Shown here: piece by piece, positions 48,468-57,335 of the stretch
How the letters are laid out: every line of letters starts with the position of its first letter
Position numbering within the stretch: the stretch's first letter is position 1
From: Alphaproteobacteria bacterium
GTDB lineage: Bacteria > Pseudomonadota > Alphaproteobacteria > Caulobacterales > Hyphomonadaceae
NCBI GenBank assembly: GCA_018830285.1
Contig: JAHJSB010000042.1
Span: forward strand, 1-64,000
DNA: 64,000 nt
Direction: 5' to 3'
Notes under the pieces: generated by a model
Database searches by the model: none
What the model was told of the DNA's origin: nothing
What the model saw: only the letters and a program-made list of their open reading frames with translations
Position numbers and translations under genes: made by a program

Positions 48468-49865
48468 CTAGTCTGCGCCGACCGCAAGATCGCTGGTCAG
48501 CTGCGGTCCGATGGGCGCATCCGGGTTTGACGGCTTGAAGGGGTTGTAAGCCTCCTTCTTCATCGGTTCGATCTCTTCTCTCAGCTTGTTCACCTGCGCC
48601 AGAAGGTGTGCGGCCACGCCAGGCTGTTCCCGCATGAAGCTGAAACGCTCTGACGGGTCTGTTACCAGATCAAACAGCATGGTGACGCCATAGACCTCCA
48701 GCGGCACATAAAAGTTACGGTAGTACTGGTTCAGCACGAGTTTGAACCGATCGTTACGTACACTGACGATATCATCGCCATTGAAGAAAAAGAGGGCTTC
48801 GTGGACTGGCTCGACCGCACCGGACAGCAATTCCGTGAGGTCCCGGCCATCAATCACGCGGTCGTCCGGCAATTCTGCGCCCGAAATTCGCGCGATCGTC
48901 GGCAGCAAATCAATCGCCATGGTCATCTGATCGCTAACGCTGCCGGGCGCAATTTTGCCAGGCCAGCGCGCGAGCATCGGCACGCGATAGCTGCCCTCAT
49001 AAGTGCCACCCTTGCGGTCACGCAAGCCGCCTGTATCGCCTTCAAACCAGGGGCCATTATCACTGGTGAAGATGATCAGTGTATTGTCCGCAATACCGGC
49101 GCGATCAACCGCATCAAGTATCTGCCCGACACCGCGATCCAGTTCCTCGACCACGTCGCCATAAAGCCCGGCTTGAGATTGGCCCGCAACCTCATCAGGC
49201 ACCAGCAGCGGCGCATGCGGTGCATTCTCCGCCACATAGAGAAGAAATGGCTGATCAGCATGTGCCGCAATGAATTCTTCTGCCTCAGCCGAATACATCC
49301 GGGTCAGCTGCTTCTGGTCTGCCGGGCTTTGGATGACAGTCTTGTCTTTGTAAAGATCGAATGGTTTCATGTCGTTTGAATAGGCAACGCCGTAGAAGGA
49401 ATCGAATCCCTGATTTGTCGGCCAGAACGCATCATAGTGTCCAAGGTGCCATTTTCCGATCATCTTCGTCGCATAGTCGCGCGTCTTGACGATCTCGGCG
49501 ATCGTGATTTCACTCGCGGGCAGCCCGTCAGTCGATTGCGGATAGACAACATGCTGCATGCCGGTGCGGACCGGATAGCGCCCCGTCAGAAGAGCCGCGC
49601 GTGACGGTGTGCAGACATTTGAACCGGCATAGAAACTCGTCAGCTGAATGCCTTCCCGGCCAATCCGGTCGATATTGGGCGTCTTGATGAGCTCATTGCC
49701 ATTCAGGCTGATATCCGCCCACCCCAGATCGTCCGTCAGGATGATAATGATGTTCGGGCGGTCAGATGCAGGCGAGTTCGTACTGGCATCGTTTACGTCC
49801 GCCACCGATGAACATGCAGAAAGTGACAATATTGATGTGAGAACAAGTGTCCGCAGATGGATCAT
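48468..49865 (-). CDS. Lipoprotein sulfatase
   Basis: 465 residues. Lipobox LSAC (C18) followed by the sulfatase catalytic module: metal-binding DD45-46 (ILTDDLGWAD), the formylglycine-forming CTPSRAALLTGR (C85), KWHLGH, and a late metal site FTSDNGPW. The C85-T-P-S-R form needs conversion of cysteine to formylglycine. Anchored in the periplasm, it removes sulfate esters from a glycan or glycoside. It follows GH3 by 18 bases and is part of the sulfated-glycoside locus. Confidence 0.93.
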   Translation of the reverse strand: MIHLRTLVLTSILSLSACSSVADVNDASTNSPASDRPNIIIILTDDLGWADISLNGNELIKTPNIDRIGREGIQLTSFYAGSNVCTPSRAALLTGRYPVRTGMQHVVYPQSTDGLPASEITIAEIVKTRDYATKMIGKWHLGHYDAFWPTNQGFDSFYGVAYSNDMKPFDLYKDKTVIQSPADQKQLTRMYSAEAEEFIAAHADQPFLLYVAENAPHAPLLVPDEVAGQSQAGLYGDVVEELDRGVGQILDAVDRAGIADNTLIIFTSDNGPWFEGDTGGLRDRKGGTYEGSYRVPMLARWPGKIAPGSVSDQMTMAIDLLPTIARISGAELPDDRVIDGRDLTELLSGAVEPVHEALFFFNGDDIVSVRNDRFKLVLNQYYRNFYVPLEVYGVTMLFDLVTDPSERFSFMREQPGVAAHLLAQVNKLREEIEPMKKEAYNPFKPSNPDAPIGPQLTSDLAVGAD

Positions 49866-49883
49866 GAGACAGCCTTTTCAAAG

Positions 49884-52001
49884 TTAGAGTTTCACCGAAA
49901 CCTGCAGACGTTCAGCCATCAGGCTCGAGCCACCGACAAGAATCCCGTGCGCGCCCGACTCCGTCTTCCACGTTGCCGTCTCAGGGTCGTACCAATTGAG
50001 GCCATCAGCCGGAACCGTGAAGCGAATGGTCTTTGTCTCACCGGGCGCCAGCTCGACTCGCTGGAAACCACGCAAGATCTTCTTTGGACGTTCTGCGGCA
50101 ATTCCCGGCGGTGCCAGGTAGAGCTGCGCCACTTCCGTCGCCGCATGTGCGCCATCGTTGCGGACTGAAACCTGGGCAATGATGTCGCCGCCTGGCGCGC
50201 ATCGCGCGCTCAAGGCGCGATACGAGAAATCGCCGTAGGTCAGTCCATATCCAAAGCAGAATGCGGGCGCGATGCCATCCCTGTCCAGCAAGGCGTAGCC
50301 ATGCCAATACCCGTAGTCGATTGCGTCGGCATTCTTGTCGAAATGCGGATAGTGAGCTGGGTCAGAGGCGACCGTAAACGGCAACTTTCCCGAGGGACTG
50401 ACCTCCCCAAACACAAGGCGCGCCAGGGCGCGCCCACCTTCCATGCCCGAATAGAATGTTTGCAGCACAGCGCCGACCTTCGACACCCACGGGCCGAACA
50501 AGACGGCCGATCCGGCCAGCACGACGACAATCGTTCTCGGGTTTGCAGCAGACACGGCTTCGATCAGCGCGACCTGGCTTTCCGGCAGGGCGAGACTGTC
50601 GCGATCACCCCCGCGTGGTCCGTTATTGTTTCCGGCGCTCGCACCTTCAAGCGCCTCGACAATGTCGGCTGCGAGTACATCCTGACCGAGGTTCAGGTCG
50701 CCGGGAATGTATTCGCCCTCCTCATCCGCCGTGTAGCCGACGATGACCACCGCGACGTCAGCCGCAGATGCGGCCTGTGCGGCAACATCAACGTCGCTCT
50801 CATTGCCGCCCAGGATGACTTTCGATTCCCCTGCATATTCCTGCAGACCGCCAAGCGGGGTGATCGTGTAGGGGGCGCGCACGCGGGACGATCCATTGTC
50901 GCCCGTGTTGGGCAGATCCGCCAGATTTCCGAAAACCGCCACGCAGCCGACAGTCGCCAGATCCAGCGGCAACAGGTCTTCATTGCGCAACAGCACGGCT
51001 GACTTTTCAGCCACCTCCAGCGCGAGCGCCCGGTGCTGAGGCGCCGCAACGAGTTCCAGCGGATAGTCTTCCAGTGGGTCTTGCGCACAAGCGAAGCGGT
51101 AATAGGTGTTCAGGATGCGTCGACAGGCCGTATCAACAACCGATTTCGCGATCTGTCCGTTTTCGACAGCCCCGATCAGCCTGGCCGCATAATGCACCGG
51201 TTCCGGATTCTCAATATCGAGCCCCGCCACGGCGCCCCAGGGCGAGCGCACACCCATGATCCAGTCCGAGTGAACGAACCCGTCAAATCCCCATTCATGC
51301 CGCAGAATGTCCGTCAGCAGCCGCTGGTTTTCACCGCAATATTCACCATTCAGCTTGTTGTAGGCGCTCATCACTGTTGCGCAGCCAGCTTCAAGAATAC
51401 GTTTGAAATGGGGCAGGTAAACTTCCCGCAGCGCCCGTTCCTCGACACGCACATCAACTTTGAAGCGGCAGTTTTCGATACTGTTGACCGCGAAATGTTT
51501 CACGGTAGCAGCGACATTGTGGACCTGAATGCCCTCCGACAAGGCGGCCCCCATCTCGCCGAGATGGTATGAATCCTCGCCATAGGTTTCCTGCGCCCGT
51601 CCCCAGGCCGGATGACGCAGCAGGTTGACGCAGACCGCACCCGACAGGTTGCATCCCTGGGCCCTGATCTCGATACCCATGACCTCGCCGACACGTCGCT
51701 CAAGGTCTGTGTCGAAGCTGGCGCCGCGCGCCATCGTGCATGGGAACGCCGTGGACCGCCCGCGCGCGACACCGCGCGGACCGTCGGTAAAGTAGAAGGG
51801 CGGAATGCCAAGGCGCTCAACACCGCCGCCCGCACGATAGGGATCCGATCCCCATACGCCTGATGCCTTGTGCAGCGCAAAGAAGCCACGACCCGACATC
51901 ATGGCCACTTTTTCTTCAAGCGTCGCTTCGACAATTACGGAGTCGACGAGTTCGCGAATGTCTTCAGGCGTCAACCCTTTTTGGGGAGAGAAATCGGTCA
52001 A
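49884..52001 (-). CDS. Glycoside hydrolase family 3 beta-glycosidase
   Basis: 705 residues. GH3 N-terminal domain with KHFAVNSIENCRF, the nucleophile motif GFVHSDWIMG (D246), then the C-terminal domain and a fibronectin III-like tail (EVAQLYLAPP, KILRGFQRVELAPGETKTI). No signal peptide is present, so hydrolysis is probably cytoplasmic, after import by the MFS transporter encoded nearby. The size and tail match beta-glucosidases. In the receptor-GH3-sulfatase operon, with a terminator just upstream. Confidence 0.92.
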   Translation of the reverse strand: MTDFSPQKGLTPEDIRELVDSVIVEATLEEKVAMMSGRGFFALHKASGVWGSDPYRAGGGVERLGIPPFYFTDGPRGVARGRSTAFPCTMARGASFDTDLERRVGEVMGIEIRAQGCNLSGAVCVNLLRHPAWGRAQETYGEDSYHLGEMGAALSEGIQVHNVAATVKHFAVNSIENCRFKVDVRVEERALREVYLPHFKRILEAGCATVMSAYNKLNGEYCGENQRLLTDILRHEWGFDGFVHSDWIMGVRSPWGAVAGLDIENPEPVHYAARLIGAVENGQIAKSVVDTACRRILNTYYRFACAQDPLEDYPLELVAAPQHRALALEVAEKSAVLLRNEDLLPLDLATVGCVAVFGNLADLPNTGDNGSSRVRAPYTITPLGGLQEYAGESKVILGGNESDVDVAAQAASAADVAVVIVGYTADEEGEYIPGDLNLGQDVLAADIVEALEGASAGNNNGPRGGDRDSLALPESQVALIEAVSAANPRTIVVVLAGSAVLFGPWVSKVGAVLQTFYSGMEGGRALARLVFGEVSPSGKLPFTVASDPAHYPHFDKNADAIDYGYWHGYALLDRDGIAPAFCFGYGLTYGDFSYRALSARCAPGGDIIAQVSVRNDGAHAATEVAQLYLAPPGIAAERPKKILRGFQRVELAPGETKTIRFTVPADGLNWYDPETATWKTESGAHGILVGGSSLMAERLQVSVKL

Positions 52002-52051
52002 GCGTGATCCTATTGGTTTATGGTCTCGGCAACATGTTTGAACTGTAAGTC

Positions 52052-52089
52052 AAAAACCTGCCAGCCCGTAAGAGGTACAGGCCGGCAGG
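52052..52089 (-). terminator. Intrinsic terminator between the TonB receptor and GH3 genes
   Basis: Minus-strand stem CCTGCCGGCC (52089-52080), 13-base loop, GGCTGGCAGG (52066-52057) with one G-U pair, then TTTTT (52056-52052). It is 25 bases after the receptor stop and 51 bases before the GH3 ATG. It may reduce transcription into the enzyme genes relative to the receptor. Confidence 0.75.
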
Positions 52090-52113
52090 CGTCTGGGAGG
52101 AAACCTGGTTTAC

Positions 52114-54468
52114 TTAATAGTCGAGAGAGAGCTTCACGCCGAAGCTCTGTTCCGATTCAAAGGACTGGAACTGGGAATAGCCGCCCGTGTCAAATGCCTG
52201 GCCAACAATCGCTTCCACGAATTTCTCATCCGTCAGATTACGACCGAATATGCTGAGCGCGCCACGACCGTCCCAGAACTTCACACCCAGCGACGCATCG
52301 ACCAGCGTATAGGCATCCAGCACCGTGTTCGGATCGTTGGTATTGCTCGAAATCGCATCACCACGATACTGCGCACCGACCTGTACGAATGCGTCAAGGT
52401 TCTGGGTCAGGGCGAAATCATACCGGGCCAGAGCGTTGATGATCCATTCCGGCGACTGGGCGAGATCCTTGCCATTCAGGTTCTGGAATTCGCCGCGTCC
52501 ATCCGCGTTCGTATCGATGCAACCATTCGGTCCGACCGTCTGAAGCGCGTAGCAAGGCGCATCGGGAAAGTCCTGGAAGGTTGCGTGCGTGTAGGCAAAT
52601 GACGTCGACAATGTGAGGCCATCAACAGGCAACAGTGTGATGTCGCCCTCAAGTCCATACGTCTCTACGCTACCCGCATTCGTCACCGAGAAAATCGACG
52701 TGCCAGATGGTCCCGGCACGAGGGCCTGCGCCTGGAAGTCTTCGATTTCAGATCGAAATGCCGTGAAATTCGTGACCAGTCGCCCATCCATCGAAACGGC
52801 GCGGATACCTGCTTCGATCTGAACCGGCACTTCTGGTTCGACCATAGGAAGCGCGGTTCCACCGACTTGCGTTGCGTTGATCGTCAAACCCGATACGATT
52901 CCGGCCGACTTGTAGCCACGCGAGACCGTGGTGAACACGTTGACGTCATCATTGATGAAGTATTGCAGGCCAAGACGCCACACGACTGCAGTATCGTCAG
53001 TATCACCCGTCAAAGGTGATGCTGTGATGCTCTGGCCGGCGAATGGACCAACCGCGCCGGGCGTGATGCTGCGCGAGAGGCTGGCCGAAATGTCTGAGTT
53101 CAGTACGCGTAAGCCGCCAATCGCGGTCAGCTTGTCAGTCAGCGCGTACTCGGCCTGGCCAAACAGCGCCATGTTGGTTTCTTCAACTGTCGAGATAAGG
53201 TCCGTGCCCAACAGAAGACCGGGCGGCAGCGCGCCGAGCAGATTGAGGCCTGCCGTGCCGGACTGCGTATTGGTCTGATCAATTTCCTGATGGAAATAAT
53301 AGGCGCCAACCGTGTATGTCAGGGCCTGGTCGCGCGGCGATACAAGCCGGAATTCCTGACTGAACTGGTTCTGGTCCAAGTCGGCATTGTTCACGGCAAG
53401 GAATGGCAGTGGGATCAGATCCGCGTCGTTATTGTCAAAGCTTTTCCATTCACGAATCGATGTCAGCGAGACAAGGTCAAAATCGCCAAACCGCTTGTTG
53501 GCTTCAGCATATACGCCATACGATTCCATCTCCGATTCGAAGGTACCGTTGGACGCGATTTGCTTGTTGTCCGGGCCGGGCTTGATGCCAACGGACGCAG
53601 AGACCGGGCCGATGACCTGAACGCCAAACCCCAGCAATCCTGTGCCGGGTCCTGGTGACGATACGGAGCGCAGCGTCAACGCGCCTGCTGACTGGTCACG
53701 TTTGGAATAGTCCGCGCCCAGCGTCAGGTCGAATGTGTCGGAGGAATCGAATTTGAGCTTCCCGCGGACGCCGAACTCATTGCGTTCGTTGACGTCGCTC
53801 TGCGGCGCGGCCGGGTTGATATTCGTTATATAGCCGTCGCGCGTGTTATTGTATCCGCTCAGTCGCCCCTTCACACCATCGGTGATCGGGCCGGAAATGG
53901 CAGCAGACACCGATGTTTCGTTGAACGAACCATATGAAGCGTCGAATTCGGCAGCAAACTCATCTGTAGGCTGTTTGGTGACAATCGAGATAACACCGGC
54001 AGAAGCGTTCTTCCCGAACAAGGTTCCTTGTGGTCCGCGAAGGACCTCGACGCGTTCGACATCAGAAAAATCGAAGATGCCCGCACCTTCGCGCCCGAGC
54101 ACCACGCCATCGACCGCGACCGCAACGCTGCCCTCAATACCGATATTGAACAGGCTGGTACCAATTCCGCGAATGGTAGACGCCGATTGACGCGCGTTCA
54201 GGCCGGCATTGAAGCTCAGGCCCGGGGCTATGTATTGCAGCTGGTCAAAACTGTCGATCTGGCGCGCATCAAGCGCGTCCCCATCGATCGCCGTCACGGA
54301 AATCGGCACAACCTGCAGGTTCTGTTCGACACGCTGGGCGGTGATGGTCACGATGTTGAGCCGACGGTCGTCCTGTGACGACTCCTGCTCTTGCGCACCC
54401 ACTGAAGGCGCCAGGCTCGCAAACGCCATAACAGCGATGGTCGCGCCTGAAAGAAGGCGGTTCTGCAT
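52114..54468 (-). CDS. TonB-dependent receptor
   Basis: 784 residues from MQNRLLSGATIAVMAFASLAP, with a signal peptide (cut near GAQEQ). The plug domain begins VTITAQRVEQNLQVVPISVTA and contains IRGIGTSLFNIGIEGSVAV; VEVLRGPQGTLFGKNASAGVI is the plug signature. The barrel ends SEQSFGVKLSLDY. Imports a substrate too large for porins across the outer membrane. GAGG is 9-12 bases upstream of the ATG. No SusD-like partner. Its promoter carries two operators. Confidence 0.93.
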   Translation of the reverse strand: MQNRLLSGATIAVMAFASLAPSVGAQEQESSQDDRRLNIVTITAQRVEQNLQVVPISVTAIDGDALDARQIDSFDQLQYIAPGLSFNAGLNARQSASTIRGIGTSLFNIGIEGSVAVAVDGVVLGREGAGIFDFSDVERVEVLRGPQGTLFGKNASAGVISIVTKQPTDEFAAEFDASYGSFNETSVSAAISGPITDGVKGRLSGYNNTRDGYITNINPAAPQSDVNERNEFGVRGKLKFDSSDTFDLTLGADYSKRDQSAGALTLRSVSSPGPGTGLLGFGVQVIGPVSASVGIKPGPDNKQIASNGTFESEMESYGVYAEANKRFGDFDLVSLTSIREWKSFDNNDADLIPLPFLAVNNADLDQNQFSQEFRLVSPRDQALTYTVGAYYFHQEIDQTNTQSGTAGLNLLGALPPGLLLGTDLISTVEETNMALFGQAEYALTDKLTAIGGLRVLNSDISASLSRSITPGAVGPFAGQSITASPLTGDTDDTAVVWRLGLQYFINDDVNVFTTVSRGYKSAGIVSGLTINATQVGGTALPMVEPEVPVQIEAGIRAVSMDGRLVTNFTAFRSEIEDFQAQALVPGPSGTSIFSVTNAGSVETYGLEGDITLLPVDGLTLSTSFAYTHATFQDFPDAPCYALQTVGPNGCIDTNADGRGEFQNLNGKDLAQSPEWIINALARYDFALTQNLDAFVQVGAQYRGDAISSNTNDPNTVLDAYTLVDASLGVKFWDGRGALSIFGRNLTDEKFVEAIVGQAFDTGGYSQFQSFESEQSFGVKLSLDY

Positions 54469-54511
54469 TTTCGATTCCTCCCGAATGAGCCAGCTCACAA
54501 TAGCCGGTTCT

Positions 54512-54529
54512 ATTATCCAATCGGATAAT
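54512..54529. promoter_or_regulatory. Operator O2 of the glycoside locus (TonB receptor promoter)
   Basis: ATTATCC-AATC-GGATAAT, a perfect 7-base inverted repeat with a 4-base spacer. It overlaps the -10 hexamer of the receptor promoter. Confidence 0.75.
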
Positions 54530-54552
54530 ATATTCGAAGACCCCCGTGTCAA
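54525..54552 (-). promoter_or_regulatory. TonB receptor promoter
   Basis: Minus-strand perfect TTGACA (54552-54547), 16-base spacer and TATTAT (54530-54525), 57 bases upstream of the ATG. Flanked upstream and covered at the -10 by operators, so it is built for repression. Confidence 0.7.
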
Positions 54553-54555
54553 TCC

Positions 54556-54573
54556 ATTATCCGAACGGATAAC
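54556..54573. promoter_or_regulatory. Operator O1 of the glycoside locus
   Basis: ATTATCC-GAAC-GGATAAC, one mismatch between arms, directly upstream of the -35 of the receptor promoter and 44 bases (about four helical turns) from O2. Confidence 0.7.
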
Positions 54574-54590
54574 GGGTGAATTTATCCTTC

Positions 54591-55280
54591 TCAGCTGAGC
54601 CTTGGAGTTTTCGCCGCGTTTACAACGGAGTGATTGAAGAAGAGCTCGATGATCGCGTCAGCGTGGGCTTCAATCACCTTCGGATCGGAGGTGTCGATCC
54701 CGTAAATCAGCTTCACCTCATGCCCAAGCATGAACAGGTACTGCGACACGGCGACAATAATGTACGTCATCGAATGGCGGGAAATATTCGGGTAGAGACC
54801 GTTTTTTACATTCTTGTCGAACAGCCATGTGCGGCTGTCATGATCTGGCTTGATGAAATTGTCGACCGCCCACCTGAGACGGTCAGAATCGCGAATAGAT
54901 TCCTGCACCATGATTCGGGCATGCTCGGGATGGCGGGCACAATAGGCAACGTAACGGCGTATCCATGACTTGAGCTGCTCAAAGGCAGGCAGTTTGTCGT
55001 CACCTTCCGGGGGCGAGATTTCATCATGCATCCGGATGAAAAGGAATTCGACCGCAGACTTCCAGAGATTATCCTTATCGCCGAAATGATACTTGATGAG
55101 ACCATGATTGACGCCAGCGGCCGCCGCAATGTCTCGGACAGTCGCGCCTTCAAACCCGCGCTCGGCGAAAGCCTCGAGCGCACACTCGAGTATGCGCGCG
55201 CGCGTGCGGGCCTTTTGCTCAGCACGCGTCTCAGTTTTCTCGATCTTTTGAGCCGGCACCAATTTCTTTGTTTTGCCCAT
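54591..55280 (-). CDS. TetR family regulator of the glycoside locus
   Basis: 229 residues. An N-terminal basic tail (about 1-25), then the helix-turn-helix ARILECALEAFAERGFEGATVRDIA and GVNHGLIKYHFGDKDNLWKSAV; the C-terminal ligand domain is helical. Lies between the receptor and transporter genes on the same strand. The same type of inverted repeat stands before this gene, the receptor and the transporter, so it is the likely repressor of all three. Ligand unknown. Confidence 0.9.
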   Translation of the reverse strand: MGKTKKLVPAQKIEKTETRAEQKARTRARILECALEAFAERGFEGATVRDIAAAAGVNHGLIKYHFGDKDNLWKSAVEFLFIRMHDEISPPEGDDKLPAFEQLKSWIRRYVAYCARHPEHARIMVQESIRDSDRLRWAVDNFIKPDHDSRTWLFDKNVKNGLYPNISRHSMTYIIVAVSQYLFMLGHEVKLIYGIDTSDPKVIEAHADAIIELFFNHSVVNAAKTPRLS

Positions 55281-55290
55281 TCCGGAACCT

Positions 55291-55317
55291 TTTCATTATC
55301 TGTTCTGGATAATGAAA
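55291..55317. promoter_or_regulatory. Operator O3 upstream of the TetR gene
   Basis: TTTCATTATC-TGTTCTG-GATAATGAAA: perfect 10-base arms with a 7-base centre, 11 bases from the tetR start. The core arms ATTATC/GATAAT match O1 and O2, though the spacing is one base longer. Predicts autoregulation. Confidence 0.7.
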
Positions 55318-55338
55318 TCCATTGAACCTGCCGATCCG

Positions 55339-56733
55339 TCAAGGCGTATCGTTCGTTTGGGGAACCAGGCTCCGCTTCCGGTTTCGCCAGTCAATCGCCC
55401 GAACCAGCCGCGCATGAAGGGGCTTGTCGACCGGATAAAACGCTATCAATGCCGCAGCACAAAAACTGCATGCAAACGGCACCAGCGTGCTGAGCAGACG
55501 CAAGCCCTGCACCGTGTCAGGCGCCTGCGCTTCGTTCGCCACGTAGCCAATCGCTTCGAGCAGGAATCCCAGCAATCCAATACCCAGGCCGGTCGCCGCT
55601 TTCAGCGCAAGCTGGTTCAGGCCGAACACAAGCCCTTCATCCCTGACACCTGATCGAAATTGCCCGTATTTGATTGTGTTGGGCAGCATCGACCAGAACG
55701 TCACCGCGAAGGCTGCGTTGCCAATACCCAGCATTACAAGCAGCACAAGGAATGGCCCAACGGTCGCGGGCGGCGCCGCGAAGAGCACCAATTGGGCCGT
55801 CATTCCCAAACCAGCTCCCAAGAGCCAGACCATTCGCTTCGAGAGCCAGCGCGAAGCAGCCATCCAGATCGGCACGCCCAGTGTGACTGACGCAGTCAAG
55901 GTGATCAGCGCAAGCGTGACGCTGATATCCAGGCCGGCGACGTAGAGAACATAATAGACCAGCGCTTTGCCGAAAATCGCGCCCCCCATTCCGCCAAGAA
56001 CAATGGCTGAGATCAGCAGCAGCAGGGCACGGTTCCGGGAAAGATACCGCCACAGGTCGGCCGGCGCAGATCGAAAGCCGGGAGTGAGCTCCACACGCTC
56101 ACGGGTCGCCTTGAACGTCGTCATGAACAGCGCCGTTGCAATTACCGCAAAGACGACGCTCACATAGAAAAACCCCACTTTCATGTCTCCCCCGCCAAAT
56201 CTGGCGGCGAAGGGCAGCATCACGAACACGGTGAACAGTCCGCCGGTTGCAGCAAACAGGATCCGGACACCGGCCAGCGCGCCGCGTTCACCACTATCCT
56301 GCGTAATCTTGGCCGACATGGCGCTGTAAGGCACTGACACCACGGTATAGCAGGTGCGAAACAGGATGTGGGCCGCGGCGGAAACCGCAACGACGGCGCT
56401 CGGAAACAGCAACGGCGCGGCAAACATCAAGACAAAGCTCAAGGCCAGCGGAATTGCCCCGAAAAGGATGTAGGGTCGGTAGCTGCCGAAGCGGCTCCGG
56501 GTTCGGCTCGCAATCATTCCCATCGCCGGGTCCGTCACCGCATCCCAGAACAAGGGGATCGCAAAGATGAGGCCCGCAACGGCCGGGCGTATGCCCAGCA
56601 CATCCGTATAGTAGTAGAGAAGGAAGAGGTTCAGCCCCGTATAGTAAAGGTTGAACCCGAAATCCGCGACGCCAAACCCGACGCGCTGGCCAACTCCCAG
56701 GCGGACTTTCGACGCCACACTATTCTCGCTCAT
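55339..56733 (-). CDS. GPH-family MFS glycoside transporter
   Basis: 464 residues, about twelve membrane segments. N-terminal GFGVADFGFNLYYTGLNLFLLYYYTDVLG and DAVTDPAMGMIASRTRSRFGSYRPYILFGAIP are the glycoside-pentoside-hexuronide:cation symporter signatures (MelB/XynB type). Takes up a glycoside across the inner membrane with a cation. Precedes tetR by 58 bases; the intergenic gap holds O3. The supposed substrate would then meet the cytoplasmic GH3. Confidence 0.92.
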   Translation of the reverse strand: MSENSVASKVRLGVGQRVGFGVADFGFNLYYTGLNLFLLYYYTDVLGIRPAVAGLIFAIPLFWDAVTDPAMGMIASRTRSRFGSYRPYILFGAIPLALSFVLMFAAPLLFPSAVVAVSAAAHILFRTCYTVVSVPYSAMSAKITQDSGERGALAGVRILFAATGGLFTVFVMLPFAARFGGGDMKVGFFYVSVVFAVIATALFMTTFKATRERVELTPGFRSAPADLWRYLSRNRALLLLISAIVLGGMGGAIFGKALVYYVLYVAGLDISVTLALITLTASVTLGVPIWMAASRWLSKRMVWLLGAGLGMTAQLVLFAAPPATVGPFLVLLVMLGIGNAAFAVTFWSMLPNTIKYGQFRSGVRDEGLVFGLNQLALKAATGLGIGLLGFLLEAIGYVANEAQAPDTVQGLRLLSTLVPFACSFCAAALIAFYPVDKPLHARLVRAIDWRNRKRSLVPQTNDTP

Positions 56734-56753
56734 TCGCTTCAGCCCGGCTTTTT

Positions 56754-56771
56754 GTTATCCGTTTGGACAAT
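56754..56771. promoter_or_regulatory. Operator O4 upstream of the GPH transporter
   Basis: GTTATCC-GTTT-GGACAAT, imperfect but same spacing as O1/O2. A minus-strand TTGACA is at 56790-56785, so this operator covers the expected -10 position, 21 bases upstream of the transporter ATG. Confidence 0.6.
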
Positions 56772-56850
56772 GAAAATCCGACGCTGTCAATCAACTCCGG
56801 CGCGTTTTCGCTGCAGGCGACAGGCAAGAACAGAACGCATACCCGTCTCG

Positions 56851-57299
56851 GTCGTACAGTTTCATCCTGGTGATGAATTGGCCAGCGATCAACGTCGTCC
56901 GATCAAGACCTTGAGGACATTGTCGCGGCCGGCGCCGATCAAAATGCCAGAATGTCGATCACCGGCCTGCTCCTGTTCAAGAACACCAAGTTCATGCAGG
57001 TGCTCGGGCACGGACAGCCCGGCGCCGAAGGGCTCTCCGCCCGCATCGCGGAAGACAATCGGCACGTGTCCGTCTCCACCATCGTGACCAAAAATGCCCA
57101 GACGCGGATCTTTGACCCGTCGGCGATGCTGTTCAAAACTTGGCCCGCCAATTCGCCTGCTCAGGATGCGCGCATTGATATGGCAGATGTGATGGCGCTG
57201 AAAATGCCGGACCCCGTGCGCAAGATCATTCCCAATTTCGATTCCCCTCCCAGGATTGATCGGGCCCGATCCATCCACATATTTTATACGACACGATAG
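56851..57299 (+). pseudogene. BLUF photoreceptor domain, disrupted
   Basis: The downstream part (from 56952) reads MSITGLLLFKNTKFMQVLGHG, matching the BLUF core strand and the conserved glutamine; then ARIAEDNRH as in BLUF domains. Upstream, the frame continues DQDLEDIVAAGADQNARM but meets a stop. Removing the 14 bases 56887-56900, which lie between two copies of GATCAA, joins HPGDELASDQ to DLEDIVAAG in one frame and recreates the first BLUF helix. No start codon is evident further upstream, and the flavin-contact Tyr region is not recognisable. I infer a degraded gene. A 115-residue product from 56952 is possible but would lack the first strand. Confidence 0.6.
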
Positions 57300-57335
57300 A
57301 ATTTGTTCTTGTTTTGTTCTGACGCTTGTGGGCAC

